DNA of 64,000 nucleotides, taken from Adiantum capillus-veneris. Its lineage: Eukaryota > Streptophyta > Polypodiopsida > Polypodiales > Pteridaceae. Shown here piece after piece: positions 19,454-29,819 of this stretch. Made by a program: the position numbers and the translations under genes. Under the pieces are notes generated by a model, which worked only from the letters and a program-made list of their open reading frames with translations, was not told the origin of the DNA and searched no databases. Where the stretch lies: positions 103,248,587 through 103,312,586 of the forward strand of contig CM043964.1 of assembly GCA_014529385.2 (NCBI GenBank), read 5' to 3'. Each line of letters begins with the position of its first letter. Positions within the stretch are counted from its first letter, which is position 1.

Positions 19454-20664
19454 TGATGATAGACCGCTTTTGGCGTGTACAAAGTAGCATTTATATGCAT
19501 GGTCATATGTACAAAAGGATGTAAATCCATGCATTTGGGAGCTTTGCAAAGTGGTTTCAAGTTCTAAAAAGATGCAACGTGTACAGATTGTGAATAGTCA
19601 AGTTCGCGTGCCCGCAATTGGGCACATGTACATGCCTCTATAGGGTATCCGGGCCTTGGATATGGTTCTAGGTGGCTTATTTTGGCTCTAGAGAATGTTT
19701 TTGAGCTTTCTAGAATGTAAATAATTCAAGCGACAAGTGTGGGTACTGTCATCCCACTCAAGAAGTTTGGGACATGGAGTAACTGTCTATTTATTGTGCC
19801 TCATCTGTGGTGATGCGTGCACCGCTCTAGAAGTGGTCAAAAATAGAATGTGGTGATGTGCAAAAGTGCTTTGGGTATCAAGGATCAAGCGTACAAATTT
19901 TGGTGAATTTTGGAGTCCATTTGGGGTTTTTCCCATGAAAAATACCCACTAGGGGTCAAAATTGGCCAAAATTAGGCCAAAAAAGGTCAAAAAATGGTCA
20001 AAAAAGGTGTGAAATGGCTTCAAATTGCCACATCACTCATGGTGACGTGATGATCCAGGATGAGGGAGAACTTTTGGAGAGCAATATCAACACTTTCACC
20101 CCTCTGTGTGTGGGAGGAAGCAGGGTCCCTAAAGGAGGTCTAGTGCAGTCCTGTCGCGTTTGCGTTCTGTTTTCGAGTGTGTGGAGGAGTGAATGAGAGA
20201 TTTCTCTCTTCAATGTTGCACTTGGGAGAGTCGATGGAAGTTCTAAGGTTTCCATGGACGTGTTTTTGCAAGGAATTTAGGGAAGAAGGTGTGGCTTTCT
20301 GCAAGACTATGTGACCCTGTATCGGTGCCATTAGGGTTGGCGCTACTCCAAAGAGTCCAGCAGAGTGGAGTTTGGTGAAACTTTTGCAATGGTTTGAGAG
20401 AGGAATTTTGTGGCTGGATTTTTAGAGTTTTTGATGGTTTTTCTTGTATATTTCGGTCACCATCGAGTGTGATTTCAAGTGTTGATCAACTCGACTCACC
20501 TTGTACGGGCAGGCAAGGGCTTGTAGGTCGAGGTGTTTGGAGTTTGAATCGAGCTTGTGGGTAGATTTTTTGGAGAGCTCTTGAGTGGTGGTGAGTGAGG
20601 TGAGGAGTTTCAGTAAATTCCTTGTGTGGTGTTGAGTTGTATGGCTATGTGAGTGTGCACACGG
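19454..20664 (+). repeat. 3' LTR of A1, last about 20 bp missing
   Basis: It begins TGATGATAGACCGC and follows the A2 3' LTR (47650-48871) until about 20664, where the expected CTCCATCA end is replaced by unrelated sequence. No target duplication can be read for A1. Confidence 0.85.
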
Positions 20665-21539
20665 TTGAGAAATGGATGGGCATGATCTTCCCGTGCCGCT
20701 TAGGATCTCATTACCGTGCCCTCCTTTTCACCTCTCGTATTTTTACGTATCGTAAGATCGTGACCTCTTGGTCCCCCTCAATGCTGCTTGGGACTGAAAA
20801 GATTATTGGGGTAACTAGGGACCGCTCAAGGATCTAGGATTGCTAGATTATTTTGTTCACTTTGAGGTCAGGGCAGTCAAACTGGTCATAGGCCTTAGCT
20901 ACACCTCAAAGGTGATGTACTGCTCGACATCACTTCAGTGTGTTTTTCACCTGGATAATGGATTTTGTTTCCTTTTATTTAGAAAAATTTGCAAAAATAA
21001 CAAAATAAAACCAAAAATCAACTCAACTCAAAAAGGAAAATCAAGTCAATAGGATTCGAAACACTATGTACATTGTACACATGTCCCTAGGGACTCATAT
21101 ATGGCCTTTGTCTCTGTACTCCTCTTGTAACGCTATTATGAGGGCATATACTCTGAATTTTGTCAAAAAATCATTACAATCAAACGCACAAATTCAATGC
21201 AGCTCACAAAACATTTCCCTCTAATATTCTTAATACTAGGTCTCCATTTAGAATGCCTCCCCCCCTCCTATTTGGAGTCCTCCTTGACAAAAGGGTATTG
21301 CCAAGGGTATGTGTTGTGCTTGGATAGGCCTTGTAATGTATCCCTATTATGCATACACAATCAATGCATGGAAAATTTTATGTTGTGCAAGATGTGGGTA
21401 TAAACAGTTTTCTTATTGGCATTTGCTGGCGAGGCTTCCTATCCTAAGAAATGTGATGTTTTTTATCTCCTATGTCGTTTTCTTGATTGAAGGTTGTAGA
21501 GCTTTCTTGAAGTCTTACTTATCTGTTTGTTTCTTCTTT
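20665..21539. other. Unassigned sequence between A1 and the coding part of E
   Basis: It has a CT-rich opening, an AT-rich stretch near 20990-21060, and small frames on both strands without family resemblance. By position it could hold the 3' untranslated part or LTR of the minus-strand element E, but no matching sequence is visible near 49.5-49.8 kb. Confidence 0.35.
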
Positions 21540-22590
21540 GGGATCCATTTTAGCCTTGTGGTTGGTTGTCGTACTTGGCATTGTTCCTCAGCAATGGGTT
21601 CTGACTTGAAGTGAGCAGCTTGCTCTTTTCTAAATGTACTATAACCGTAGGAGGAATTGAAAGAATTCAAGCAGCGGTGCAGTGACAGTAGATTTATTGG
21701 TTATTTTTGGGACCCACTTCTTTGTGATTACAGGTTGTTTCATTGATGCTGATCGTTTGGGAATCCATACTTGTCCCTAGTTTGTTTGTGTTTGAAGAGA
21801 CTTCTTTGGGATTCACCTTGTCTTTTTGTGAGTCTTCAGACTTTGGGAGTTGACAATTTAACCCTTTCGGAATCCAAATGAACTCCTCACCTCTTTGTGC
21901 TTAAGTCAACTTCTTTGGAACCCAAATATGAGTTTTAAAATCTTGCGACTTTGTGAATTTGATAGATGTTCTTGTAGGCTTTGACTCTTTTTTTGTTGGC
22001 ATTGGATCTTGTGATTGTTCATTGAAGATCTTCTTCTTCTTTATCCATACCTTCTTTTGGCCAATCTAGATCTTTGCTACCAAATTTGTCAAACTTTTTG
22101 GTTCCGACTTGTTTTTCTTTTCTCTTTGCCTTCTTTAGTTGTTATGAAAGCTGCTAATGATGGTGATGACCTGAGTTTCTAGTAGGGGATGTCATAAGAA
22201 TCATCATTATCACTGCTATCCTCAGCAAGGTTGCATTCTAGCACTTTCCCTTTGTGGTTTAGCTTGTTATGGAAGTTACTGTTTGTTTGCTCTTGGATTG
22301 TTGTTTTTGGGATGACTTTGGTATCCACTTGATTAGAGTGTTGGTAGCTCGTTGACAAGGCTGTGTTCTTCTTGGTTGAGTCTTTTCTTCATGTATAGGA
22401 GTCACGTATGAGGATGCTTGTTGTAGTTTCATTTCCACTGAGGATTTTGGAATCCATTTTTGATGCACTTTATTTTGGTAGCAATGACATTGTTTCCTAT
22501 GTTTGTGATCTAGAAAATCATGAAACCATGCATTAATTAAAGTTTTGTTCTTGTCACCTGATGTGTCGTCCATTTTATTTTTTTTCATCT
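21540..22590 (-). pseudogene. Repetitive WxPK tail region of element E
   Basis: Reading down the minus strand from about 22590, a charged, low-hydrophobicity sequence carries a recurring W-[IV]-P-K motif. Examples are HQKWIPKSS (near 22454), IKWIPKSS (22325), HIWVPKK (21922), EFIWIPKG (21874), QVWIPKR (21765), TKKWVPKN (21714) and LKWIPKKK (21545). Neighbouring motifs share a frame in pairs, so frameshifts separate the pairs. The open part is 22259-22588. I do not know a function. Similar WVPK segments occur in gag or spacer regions of some plant retroelements, so a gag-derived or linker repeat is possible. Confidence 0.5.
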
Positions 22591-23410
22591 TCTTGAAACT
22601 CCAAGTGTTCTACACAGTTGTAGAACTCGTCTTCTTCTTCGTCTTCATTTTCATGGATCACACTCACTGCAACGTAAGGAACGACATCATAGCCATTTCC
22701 ATCACAGAACTTCGTTGTTGGATTGTCTTGAATAGCGCACACATCGAGAGTAGCCAAGATGTGTTCCCATTCAAGTGGTTCTAAAGCTTCCTTAGGACAG
22801 GGTTCTGCGATGTAATCCTTATTTTCAATTTCCCTTTCTAGAATGTATTCCTCTTGCTTTGAAATTTTGCATTGCAAAGCTCAACACATCCAAAGTTCTT
22901 TAGGCTTACCCAACCATGCTGAAAGTTTTGATCCTGCTACAGTGGAGGAATCAAACTCCTCCATAGGTGTTCTCATCACATCCCTGTAACTATGGTCCTT
23001 CAATTTATCCTCGTCATGGTTTCCATATGTCTCAGGTAGATATAGTCATAACCCCAGCCTTGGACCATTTTCAATTGTCTCATGAATGGTATTTCTAGAA
23101 TGATGTCATAGTTGTTCTTCTTGCCAAAGTCAACAATAGCAAAGGTTTGCTCATATTCAATTCCACAAGAAGTAACAACTACGTTTTCTAGCAATCCTAC
23201 GGGCCTTTCCCTGTGTCCTCTGCAAGCTGCAGTTTCATCCTTGTAGCCCTCACTACTGGTTTTTTCCATTTTTTCTAGACCTCTTTTGTTGCGATGGAAA
23301 TGACAACTCCACTGTCAAGGATTGCCATGGCTTTTACACCTTGGAATTCCACAAAAATTGTTGTGTTCTCCCTCATATTACTCTTTGACCTTGTTTCAAG
23401 GTACTGGCCT
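22575..23410 (-). pseudogene. Protease and acidic linker of element E
   Basis: On the minus strand, a retropepsin with MAILDSGVVISIA (catalytic DSG) around 23300-23340 is followed by VVVTSCGIEYEQTFAIVDFG and YDIILEIPFMRQLKM at 23000-23270, the typical second half of the fold. A Glu/Asp-rich linker follows at 22575-22877. Stops separate the frames. No RT motif follows where one would be expected in a Ty3 element. Confidence 0.7.
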
Positions 23411-24179
23411 AGTGTTTAGGTGAGGCATTTTCAACTCGTTGATCCCTTCCTGGATTTGAGTCATTGTTTTTTTAACAACAAGTTTTTCTAAGTATTTTCC
23501 CACAGTAGTCTCCACATGTTTAGTCTTATTCTAAGCAACTCAGTTAGCATTATCGTACTGGGGACTGGTGTTCACAATATGTCTATCAGCCCTTTTGAAT
23601 CGATGAAATTGTTGGGAGACAGCCTCTGTGAGACAGGATTGGAATAACAAATGACTTGGCCTTGTACTCTCCTGTATAAGATGGCAGTGTTCTTAGAGAT
23701 TGGGATTGACTATCCATAGACTTTACAGATCCTTTGTTTCCCTAATATGATTTCACTTCTAGATTTATTTTAGATCGAGCCTCAAATTCCTCTATTGGTG
23801 GAAGAGACACTCCTCTTCCATCACCCATCTGGTTTACTCGTCTGCTTATCTCACTTGATTCATTGGCCTCTTTGACTTGTTTCCACAATTCGTCAAGACC
23901 ATCTATTTCTTTACAGCTATTAGGTATAGCTATGTGAAATCCCTTAAAAGAGTTATCCATGGTATTCAACACTATCCTTGGTTGTAATGCTATGTCCTTG
24001 AGCTTTGCTCCATGCTCGTGACTCAAATTTGTCTCTTTCTATTCCTAGTTTGGTAAGATTACTAGTGAAGGTGGGACAAAGATAACATCCTCACATTTTC
24101 CAACTTGTGATTCTAGTAAAGCTTGGGCTCTTTGAATCATTTTCTTGCACATCTCAAGCATGTCCTTTTTTAGTTCCAG
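23411..24179 (-). pseudogene. Gag-protease linker of element E
   Basis: Frames at 23742-24026 and 24045-24230 on the minus strand are protein-like (DELWKQVKEANESSEISRR) and lie in the right order and strand to be the region between the zinc knuckle and protease of E. I recognise no domain. Confidence 0.4.
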
Positions 24180-24370
24180 ATATGGATATGTTATCCGGCC
24201 ATCGGCCATTGACTTCCGACCACCGGCCACTGGCTATTGACTACCGGCCACTGGCCAACCGGCCAACCGATCGGTCATTTTCCGACCACTTTCCGGTCGT
24301 CATTCGGCCATAATATTCCGACGAGGAAAAAAGCAGTCTCGAGGGATTCTGCTCCCGAGGCCCCTAAAGT
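24180..24370. repeat. CCGGCCA short-repeat block inside E
   Basis: CGGCCATTGGCCA-like units (GGCCATCGGCCATTGAC, GGCCACTGGCTATTGAC and similar) recur irregularly between 24190 and 24330. The base composition is much more GC-rich than its surroundings. It interrupts the coding pattern of E, so it is either an insertion or an expanded proline/glycine-like segment. Confidence 0.6.
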
Positions 24371-24559
24371 TGCCCCTCATTCTTGGCCATGAAATTTTTG
24401 GTTTCCGGTGAGTGATTTTCCTTCACGCACGATGGCTTCTCCTCATAATGGAGGCCTTACAAATGTGTATTTTTTCCACAGAAATTACAAGGGGTAAATC
24501 AGGCTCCATACTTAACATCCATATGTTTCTCTCATCTTTTGTCGCTTTGAAGGGAAGTA

Positions 24560-25154
24560 CCTACTTTGGTTGTTATAAATGATAATACATTGCAGTTGGT
24601 ACTATCGCTTGTTTATTATATGCTTCCATCATCGACATGTATCTCATGTCTATAAGCAATCTAACACCTAGCAGTAGAGGTTGTTGTCCTGAGATAGGTT
24701 GTGGTCTTGCAACTCCTACTGGACTTGGAGCATTCCTCATAGCGTATCTAGATGGAGGAGGTTCTACCACAGGTTGTACATACCTATACCCTAGCGTATT
24801 CCATGCCATAGTAACACTCTTCTGTCATATGGTTTGTCCATTTTCTCTCAAGTTTGCACCATTTAAGCTTCCTCAGATCAGAATTTACAAGAGGAGCTAT
24901 CCTCTTGACCATTTCGTTGATAATATTTTCTTGATTGAGAGGTGTTGCTGGTTTTGAAATGGACTCACTCATCTATGAATCACTGTGCTGAGAAGATGTG
25001 TTGTCCTCTTGACTCTTACAATCCTTTTCTCTGTATTCCTCATAGTTATCCACTAGATAAAGAGCTTCTTTGACCAATTCGTTTAGCATCAAGATCCTTA
25101 TCATATGCAAATACTTTTGAAGACTCGCATGTCTCATTCCCTGGATAAATAATG
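24560..25154 (-). pseudogene. C-terminal gag of element E with a damaged zinc knuckle
   Basis: The minus-strand frame 24973-25164 gives capsid-like LFIQGMRHASLQKYLHMIRI (its first codons run into A2 LTR sequence). The frame 24784-24972 follows with a knuckle-like WCKLERKWTNHMTEEC: the spacing suits CCHC, but the second cysteine is replaced. 24573-24809 continues toward protease. The capsid part is the direct continuation of the gag fragment at 48872-49560. Confidence 0.65.
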
Positions 25155-26088
25155 CAAGCGACAAGTATGGGCACTCTCATCCCACTCGAGAAGTTTGGGA
25201 TATGCAGTAACTGTCTATTTACGGTGCTTGATCTACGGTGATATGTGCACCACCCTAGAAGTGGTCAAAAATGGATGTGGGGATGTGGAAAAGTGCTTTG
25301 GGTATCAAGGATCAAGTGCAAAAAATTTGATGAATTTTGGAGTCTGTTTGGGGTTTTCCCCAAAAATGCCCGACGAGATTGGCCAAAACTGGGCCAAAAG
25401 GTCAAAAAATGGCCAAAAATGGTGTCAAAATGCTTCAAATTTCCACATTACTCACGGTTTTGTGAGTGTTTAAGCTGAGGGAGAATTTTTGAAGCTAAGT
25501 CTTGGCACTTTAACCTCTCTGTGTGTGGGAGAAAGCAGTGTTCCTACAAGTGGTCTAGTGTCGTCCCATCGCGTTCACGTCCTGTTTTTGAGTGTGTGGA
25601 GGAGTGAATGAGAGGTTTCTCTCTTCAATTTTGCACTTGGGAGAGTCTATGGAAGTTATGATATCTCCATGAATGTGTGTGTGCAAGGAATTGATGAAAG
25701 AAGGTGCAGCTTTCTGCAAGACTATGTGACCCTGTATCAGTGCCATTAGGGTTGGCACTGCTCCAAAGAGTCCAACAGAGTGTAGTTTGGTGAAGGATTT
25801 GCAATGGTTTGAGAGAGGCATTTTGTGGCTGGAGTTTTTTTTTTTTATGGTTTTTCTTGTATATTTGGTCACCACCAAGTGTGATTTCAAGTGTTGATAA
25901 ACTCGACTCACCTGGGCAGGCAAGGGCTTGTAAGTCGAGGTGTTTGGAGTTTGAATTGAGCTTGTGGGTAGAATGTTTAGGGATCTCTTGAGTGGTGGTG
26001 AGTGAAGTGATAAAGTTAAGTAAATACCTTGTGTTTTGTTGAGGTGTCTGGGTGTGTGAGTGTGTGCACGGCATCTTTTGCTCCATCA
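25145..26088 (+). repeat. 5' LTR of A2, missing its first ~270 bp
   Basis: It begins at ATAAATAATGCAAGCGAC, which in the intact 3' LTR lies in the TATA box (47916-47923), so nearly all of U3 upstream is gone. The 3' end CTCCATCA is intact. The break shares ATAAA with the flanking E gag sequence, which suggests microhomology-mediated deletion. Confidence 0.8.
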
Positions 26089-26093
26089 TGCTT

Positions 26094-26111
26094 TGGCAAT
26101 CCCATTGGGGA
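26094..26111 (+). promoter_or_regulatory. Primer binding site of A2
   Basis: TGGCAATCCCATTGGGGA starts 5 bp after the LTR end, with the same spacing as in element C and with TGG first. The tRNA is not identified. Confidence 0.6.
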
Positions 26112-26289
26112 GAGGAAATTTTCCGGTTGTGCACCCAGGTGAAGCGGTTTTGTTGTGAAGTTAGAACATCATTGATGAAAAGTGGTGGTTTGGTTGAGGT
26201 GCAAGGCTTCAACTTTTGTGTAATTACTCACGCAAGGGAGAAGAAACTTCAAAGGGATGGCATATAGTTGGCCAGTGTTCACAAGGAAG

Positions 26290-27600
26290 GAGGCTATGAA
26301 GGACTAGATTGCAGATTTTGAGTGGCATACGCTTGGTATGCACATTGTGAATGACAAAGAAAACTTCATGTATTTCCTCTTGCGCTCAAAGGAGAGCTCG
26401 CGAGTGGTTGGAAGGTTTAGAGGAATACAAAAATCAAACATGGGCACATGTGAAGCAGGCAATTTTTGACAGGTTTGGAAAGAAGCTAACCGCAACAGAA
26501 GCAACGACAAAATTGAGAGGTTTGCAACAAGATGTTCATGTTAATTCTAAAGAGTTTTTAGAAGAATTCAAAGGAATTTGGGTGCAATTAGAGGTGGCAT
26601 CCCAAGTACCTCCAGGGGATTTCTTTAAAGTGCGTCAGTTTATGTATTGTCTCCATCCAAGTGTAAGGGAGAAGGTCGATCAAGATGTTCATGCTAATTA
26701 TAAAGATTTTTTACAACACTTTAAAGGAATTTGGATGAAATTAGAGGAGGCATCCCAAGTACCTCAAGGGGATTTATTTAAATTGCGTCAATTTATGGAT
26801 TGTCTCCATCCAAGTGTAAGGGAGAAGGTCGGTCAAGAAGAGTCTGCTACATTTGAAAGAGCTGCGGAAATTGTTGAGGCCAAGAGCAAGAAGATAAAGA
26901 GAAGGTGGGAGCAAGGCATGACACATACGGAGCCAGTTATGATGAAACCAATGGTCCCTATGGAAGCGGATGATAGAATGGAGCGAGTGGTTTAAGGTTT
27001 GGATCCCGTTACGGCCTGGGTTTTGCATGATCTTGCTAGTCAGTTTTGCAATAATTAAGGATTAACATAATAAATAGAAACCAAAGAAAAGAGAGGCCAA
27101 CTGGGAGAGGTAGGGGATGGAGGCTACAAGGCAGATGATAGAATTGTGACAAAGAGGGTCACTACGCCCCTAATTGTCCTGAACCACCAAGAGAGAGAGA
27201 AGGGATATACCCCTTATATGGACGTGGGCGAGGGAGAATAGAAGGAAATCATCAAGAGGGGGCACCAGAAGCACCGCCACTGCAACAACAACCACAATTG
27301 TTGCCTGCAAATGGAGAAGGTAGGGCTATTAACATCATTAACCTTGACCATCAAGATGTGGATGTTTTGTCCAGTAAGAAAGCTAGGCATGATAGGGAGA
27401 AGGAGATAGAAGAAGAGAGGACACAAGAGCAAGGAAAGGGAAGGCTAAGGTAGAAGACAAACCACAGAGTAGCAAGAGGCGGCGAAGAAGGAAAATTGGT
27501 CAAAAGGACTACCCCCTTGGCCAAGGTGTTGAAGACTATGATATTTTTGAAGACATACAAAATCAAAAGGCAAATATATCTTTTGGTCAAGGTGGCTTTG
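26290..27600 (+). pseudogene. gag of A2 with an in-frame 51-residue duplication
   Basis: The open part 26351-26995 is a Ty3-type gag capsid (REWLEGLEEYKNQTWAHVKQ). A segment starting QDVHVNSKEFLEEFKGIW at about 26529 is repeated as QDVHANYKDFLQHFKGIW at about 26682, exactly 153 bases later. Each copy runs through QFMxCLHPSVREKV. The zinc knuckle near 27141 has its first Cys codon changed to TGA and the next Tyr codon to TAG. A basic linker follows (27340-27600). The mutations differ from those of A1. Confidence 0.8.
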
Positions 27601-28135
27601 AACGCTAAATTGAGGAGGCAGTGGACCAAGTGTGTGAGTACACAACTAACTTCAAAAAGGGAAAAGCATCAAAGCATCATGTCATCCTTGAGGGTTGGTC
27701 ACCCGGTGAATATGGTGCCAATAGTTGAAGCTATGTTGGGAAAGAAGACAGAAGTGCAAGAATATGTGGATGGTGGTGCCTAGGTGTGTGTCATGACCAA
27801 GGCTATCGTGAAGGAAGCAGACGTCAAGATGTCAGTGAGAATGCTTCGATCGGTATGAGGATGGCCAACCACAAAAAGGCAAGGTGTCTTGGGATAGCTG
27901 AATATGTGAAGATAAAAGTCTTGTGGATTGAGTGCTTGGTTGATTGCTATGTGATGCAAGTGGGTTACAATGCTTATCCCATCATTTTAGAGAGACATGG
28001 CTTATAACCCTTGGTGCTAAGCAGGATTGGGGCATGGGCTTCATCATCATCCCCAGCAAAGGGAAAGGAAGGACCATTGTCTACAACATGAAGACACGTG
28101 AGATCCGTACACAACCCCTATTGGAGATGCAAGAT
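27601..28135 (+). pseudogene. Protease of A2
   Basis: Frames 27496-27783, 27786-28007 and 27944 onward cover a retropepsin domain with YVDGGA followed by a stop (27781-27783), and YPIILER at the distal motif. It is collinear with A1 15218-15670. Three frames are needed to read it. Confidence 0.7.
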
Positions 28136-29045
28136 ATGGATTCAATAGAAACTACATCATATGATAGGGATGCTTCATCATCAGAAGAAAGTGTAGAGGA
28201 AGACTTGATGCAGCTATGTCCTGATGTAAAGGTCAAGGAGGAGAAGGACAATACAAAAGAAATTAATATTGTAGAGCCTGTCAAAGTGAATGGAAGGAGC
28301 ATGCTAGGAGAGGACTTGATAGAGAAAGAAAAGAAGGAGTATGAAGACATGTTCATGGAGTTTCCAAAGCTATTCGCCACTGAATATACAAAGTTGCAAG
28401 GAGCTAAAGGGGTCGAGCATAGAATCAATATGAAAGAAGGTGCCAAGCCAAAGGTTCAAAAGCTTAGGAGGTTGGCGGTCATTCATGAGAAGGCACTTTG
28501 TGAAGAGGTGACAAAGCTTTTGGAAGCAGATTTCATCTTTCGAGTGGAGGAGTCCAAATGGGTCTCTCCAGTTGTTATTGTGTCAAAGAATAACGAAATA
28601 TTTAGGATATGTGTTGATTTGAATGCTGCCACTAGAATGAATCATTATCCACTACCCTTTCCAGATGAAATCATCAATTAGGTTGCAGGTCATCAATGTT
28701 ACTCAATCATGGATGGATTTTTTGGCTACTTTCATATCTTGATAGCGATTGAAGATCGATTGAAGATGACCTTCATTACTCCTTGGAATTGTTTTGCCTA
28801 TAAAAGAATGCCTTTTGGGCTAGTAAATGCATATGCTACCTTCCAAGGATGGATGAATACAGTGTTTGGTCCCTACTTGTGTAAGTTCATTTGAGTTTTC
28901 AAGGATGACATTGGATGTTACAACTCTAGGGTCAAACATTTGGAGAAGCTGAGGTTCAGTTTTGAAAGGCTTCAACAAGAGGGTGGGAGACTCTACCCAA
29001 AGAAGTGTAACTTTTCTCATTTGAGAGTCCATTTTCTAGGACATG
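28136..29045 (+). pseudogene. Reverse transcriptase of A2, N-terminal two-thirds, cut by element B
   Basis: The frame 27944-28681 runs into WVSPVVIVSKN and HYPLPFPDEI and ends at TAG 28679-28681, the same codon that is TAG in A1. The next frame (28709-28894) has TPWNCFAYKRMPFGLVNA and ends at TGA just before the catalytic box, which reads FKDD instead of FMDD. Sequence stops at 29045, where B is inserted, and resumes at 45803. Confidence 0.85.
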
Positions 29046-29427
29046 TGTTACGGCATAAGCCGCACAGTGCGGTCCTGCAGAGGTTTAGACATTGCGGACT
29101 AGGAGTCATGTAGCTTTGGGACACTTATTTATAGGATATCATGGGATAGGACGGGGTTTTTCACCGTTCTCGACCTGCACTGGAGCAGCGGTTGTATATG
29201 GGAGGCATACCTGTCTTTGGGGATATCTCTAATATTCATGTTATCAATACATCTTCTCTCTTGTACTCTGTGTTCGGTTGCATATCAATGAAGAAAATGG
29301 TATTCTATTTTTGTAACTTGTCTTCTGTTCAGCCTTCCTATGTTTTTATGTTCATATAATGTAAGGTAGTGTGAGGGTAATCATTCCCGTAATGCTTATT
29401 GCTCCTCTACGGGCGATAGACATTATA
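29046..29427 (+). repeat. 5' LTR of element B
   Basis: 382 bp, from TGTTACGGCATAAGCC to GACATTATA. The 3' copy ends GACATTACA, so the terminal CA is mutated here. Confidence 0.9.
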
Positions 29428-29429
29428 TC

Positions 29430-29444
29430 TGGCAACCATGATGC
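29430..29444 (+). promoter_or_regulatory. Possible primer binding site of B
   Basis: TGGCAACCATGATGC starts 2 bp after the LTR. The position and leading TGG fit; the tRNA is not identified. The 29.45-29.82 kb stretch after it is an untranslated leader in which I see nothing else. Confidence 0.5.
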
Positions 29445-29819
29445 ATGATGGGCGAGCTACGGTGAACATGCACGCGCACTAGGTTGCAGGGTCCTCCTGA
29501 CCCTGTGGTTCCAATTGGGGGGAGACATTGGAGGAGAGGCGGTTCGGATGAATTCATTTTTTCTACTCTGCAGGCTGAGGAACATGTATCTCCATCACCA
29601 AGTCCGGTGCGTGGAAGGTGTATTTAGCATGCGCGGCGTACTCCACATAGTTAGTCATGTCCTCCTACCGTGCCTTAACCCTCACCCACCCATGTTGCTC
29701 CACCACCGTCTCCGGTAAGCAGTCCTGGGGTTTCACCGCCATTGCCCCCACCTCATAGTGTTCGTTAGCTTTTTCCGAGAGGGGGTACAGTTGAGCAAGG
29801 GACAATGGCACACCTCATA

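Larger units (their letters stand above)
2222..20664 (+). mobile_element. Element A1: degenerate Tat-like Ty3/gypsy retrotransposon, split by element C and a MITE
   Basis: Two copies of the same LTR (2222-3286 and 19454-20664) enclose gag, protease, RT, two RNase H domains and integrase in Ty3/gypsy order. The second, DEDD-type RNase H between the first RNase H and integrase places it with the plant Tat lineage. Removing element C (4500-15217) leaves about 7.7 kb. The 5' LTR lacks its 3' end, the PBS and the start of gag, and the 3' LTR lacks about its last 20 bp. All coding parts have stops or shifts, so it is a dead copy. A2 in this window is a second copy and served as the template for comparison. 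Confidence 0.85.

Noticed and set aside
20622-21614. Plus-strand frames 20622-20837, 20840-21052 and 21309-21614 as genes
   Set aside because: No domain, start context or codon pattern supports them; 21309-21614 is opposite the coding strand of E.
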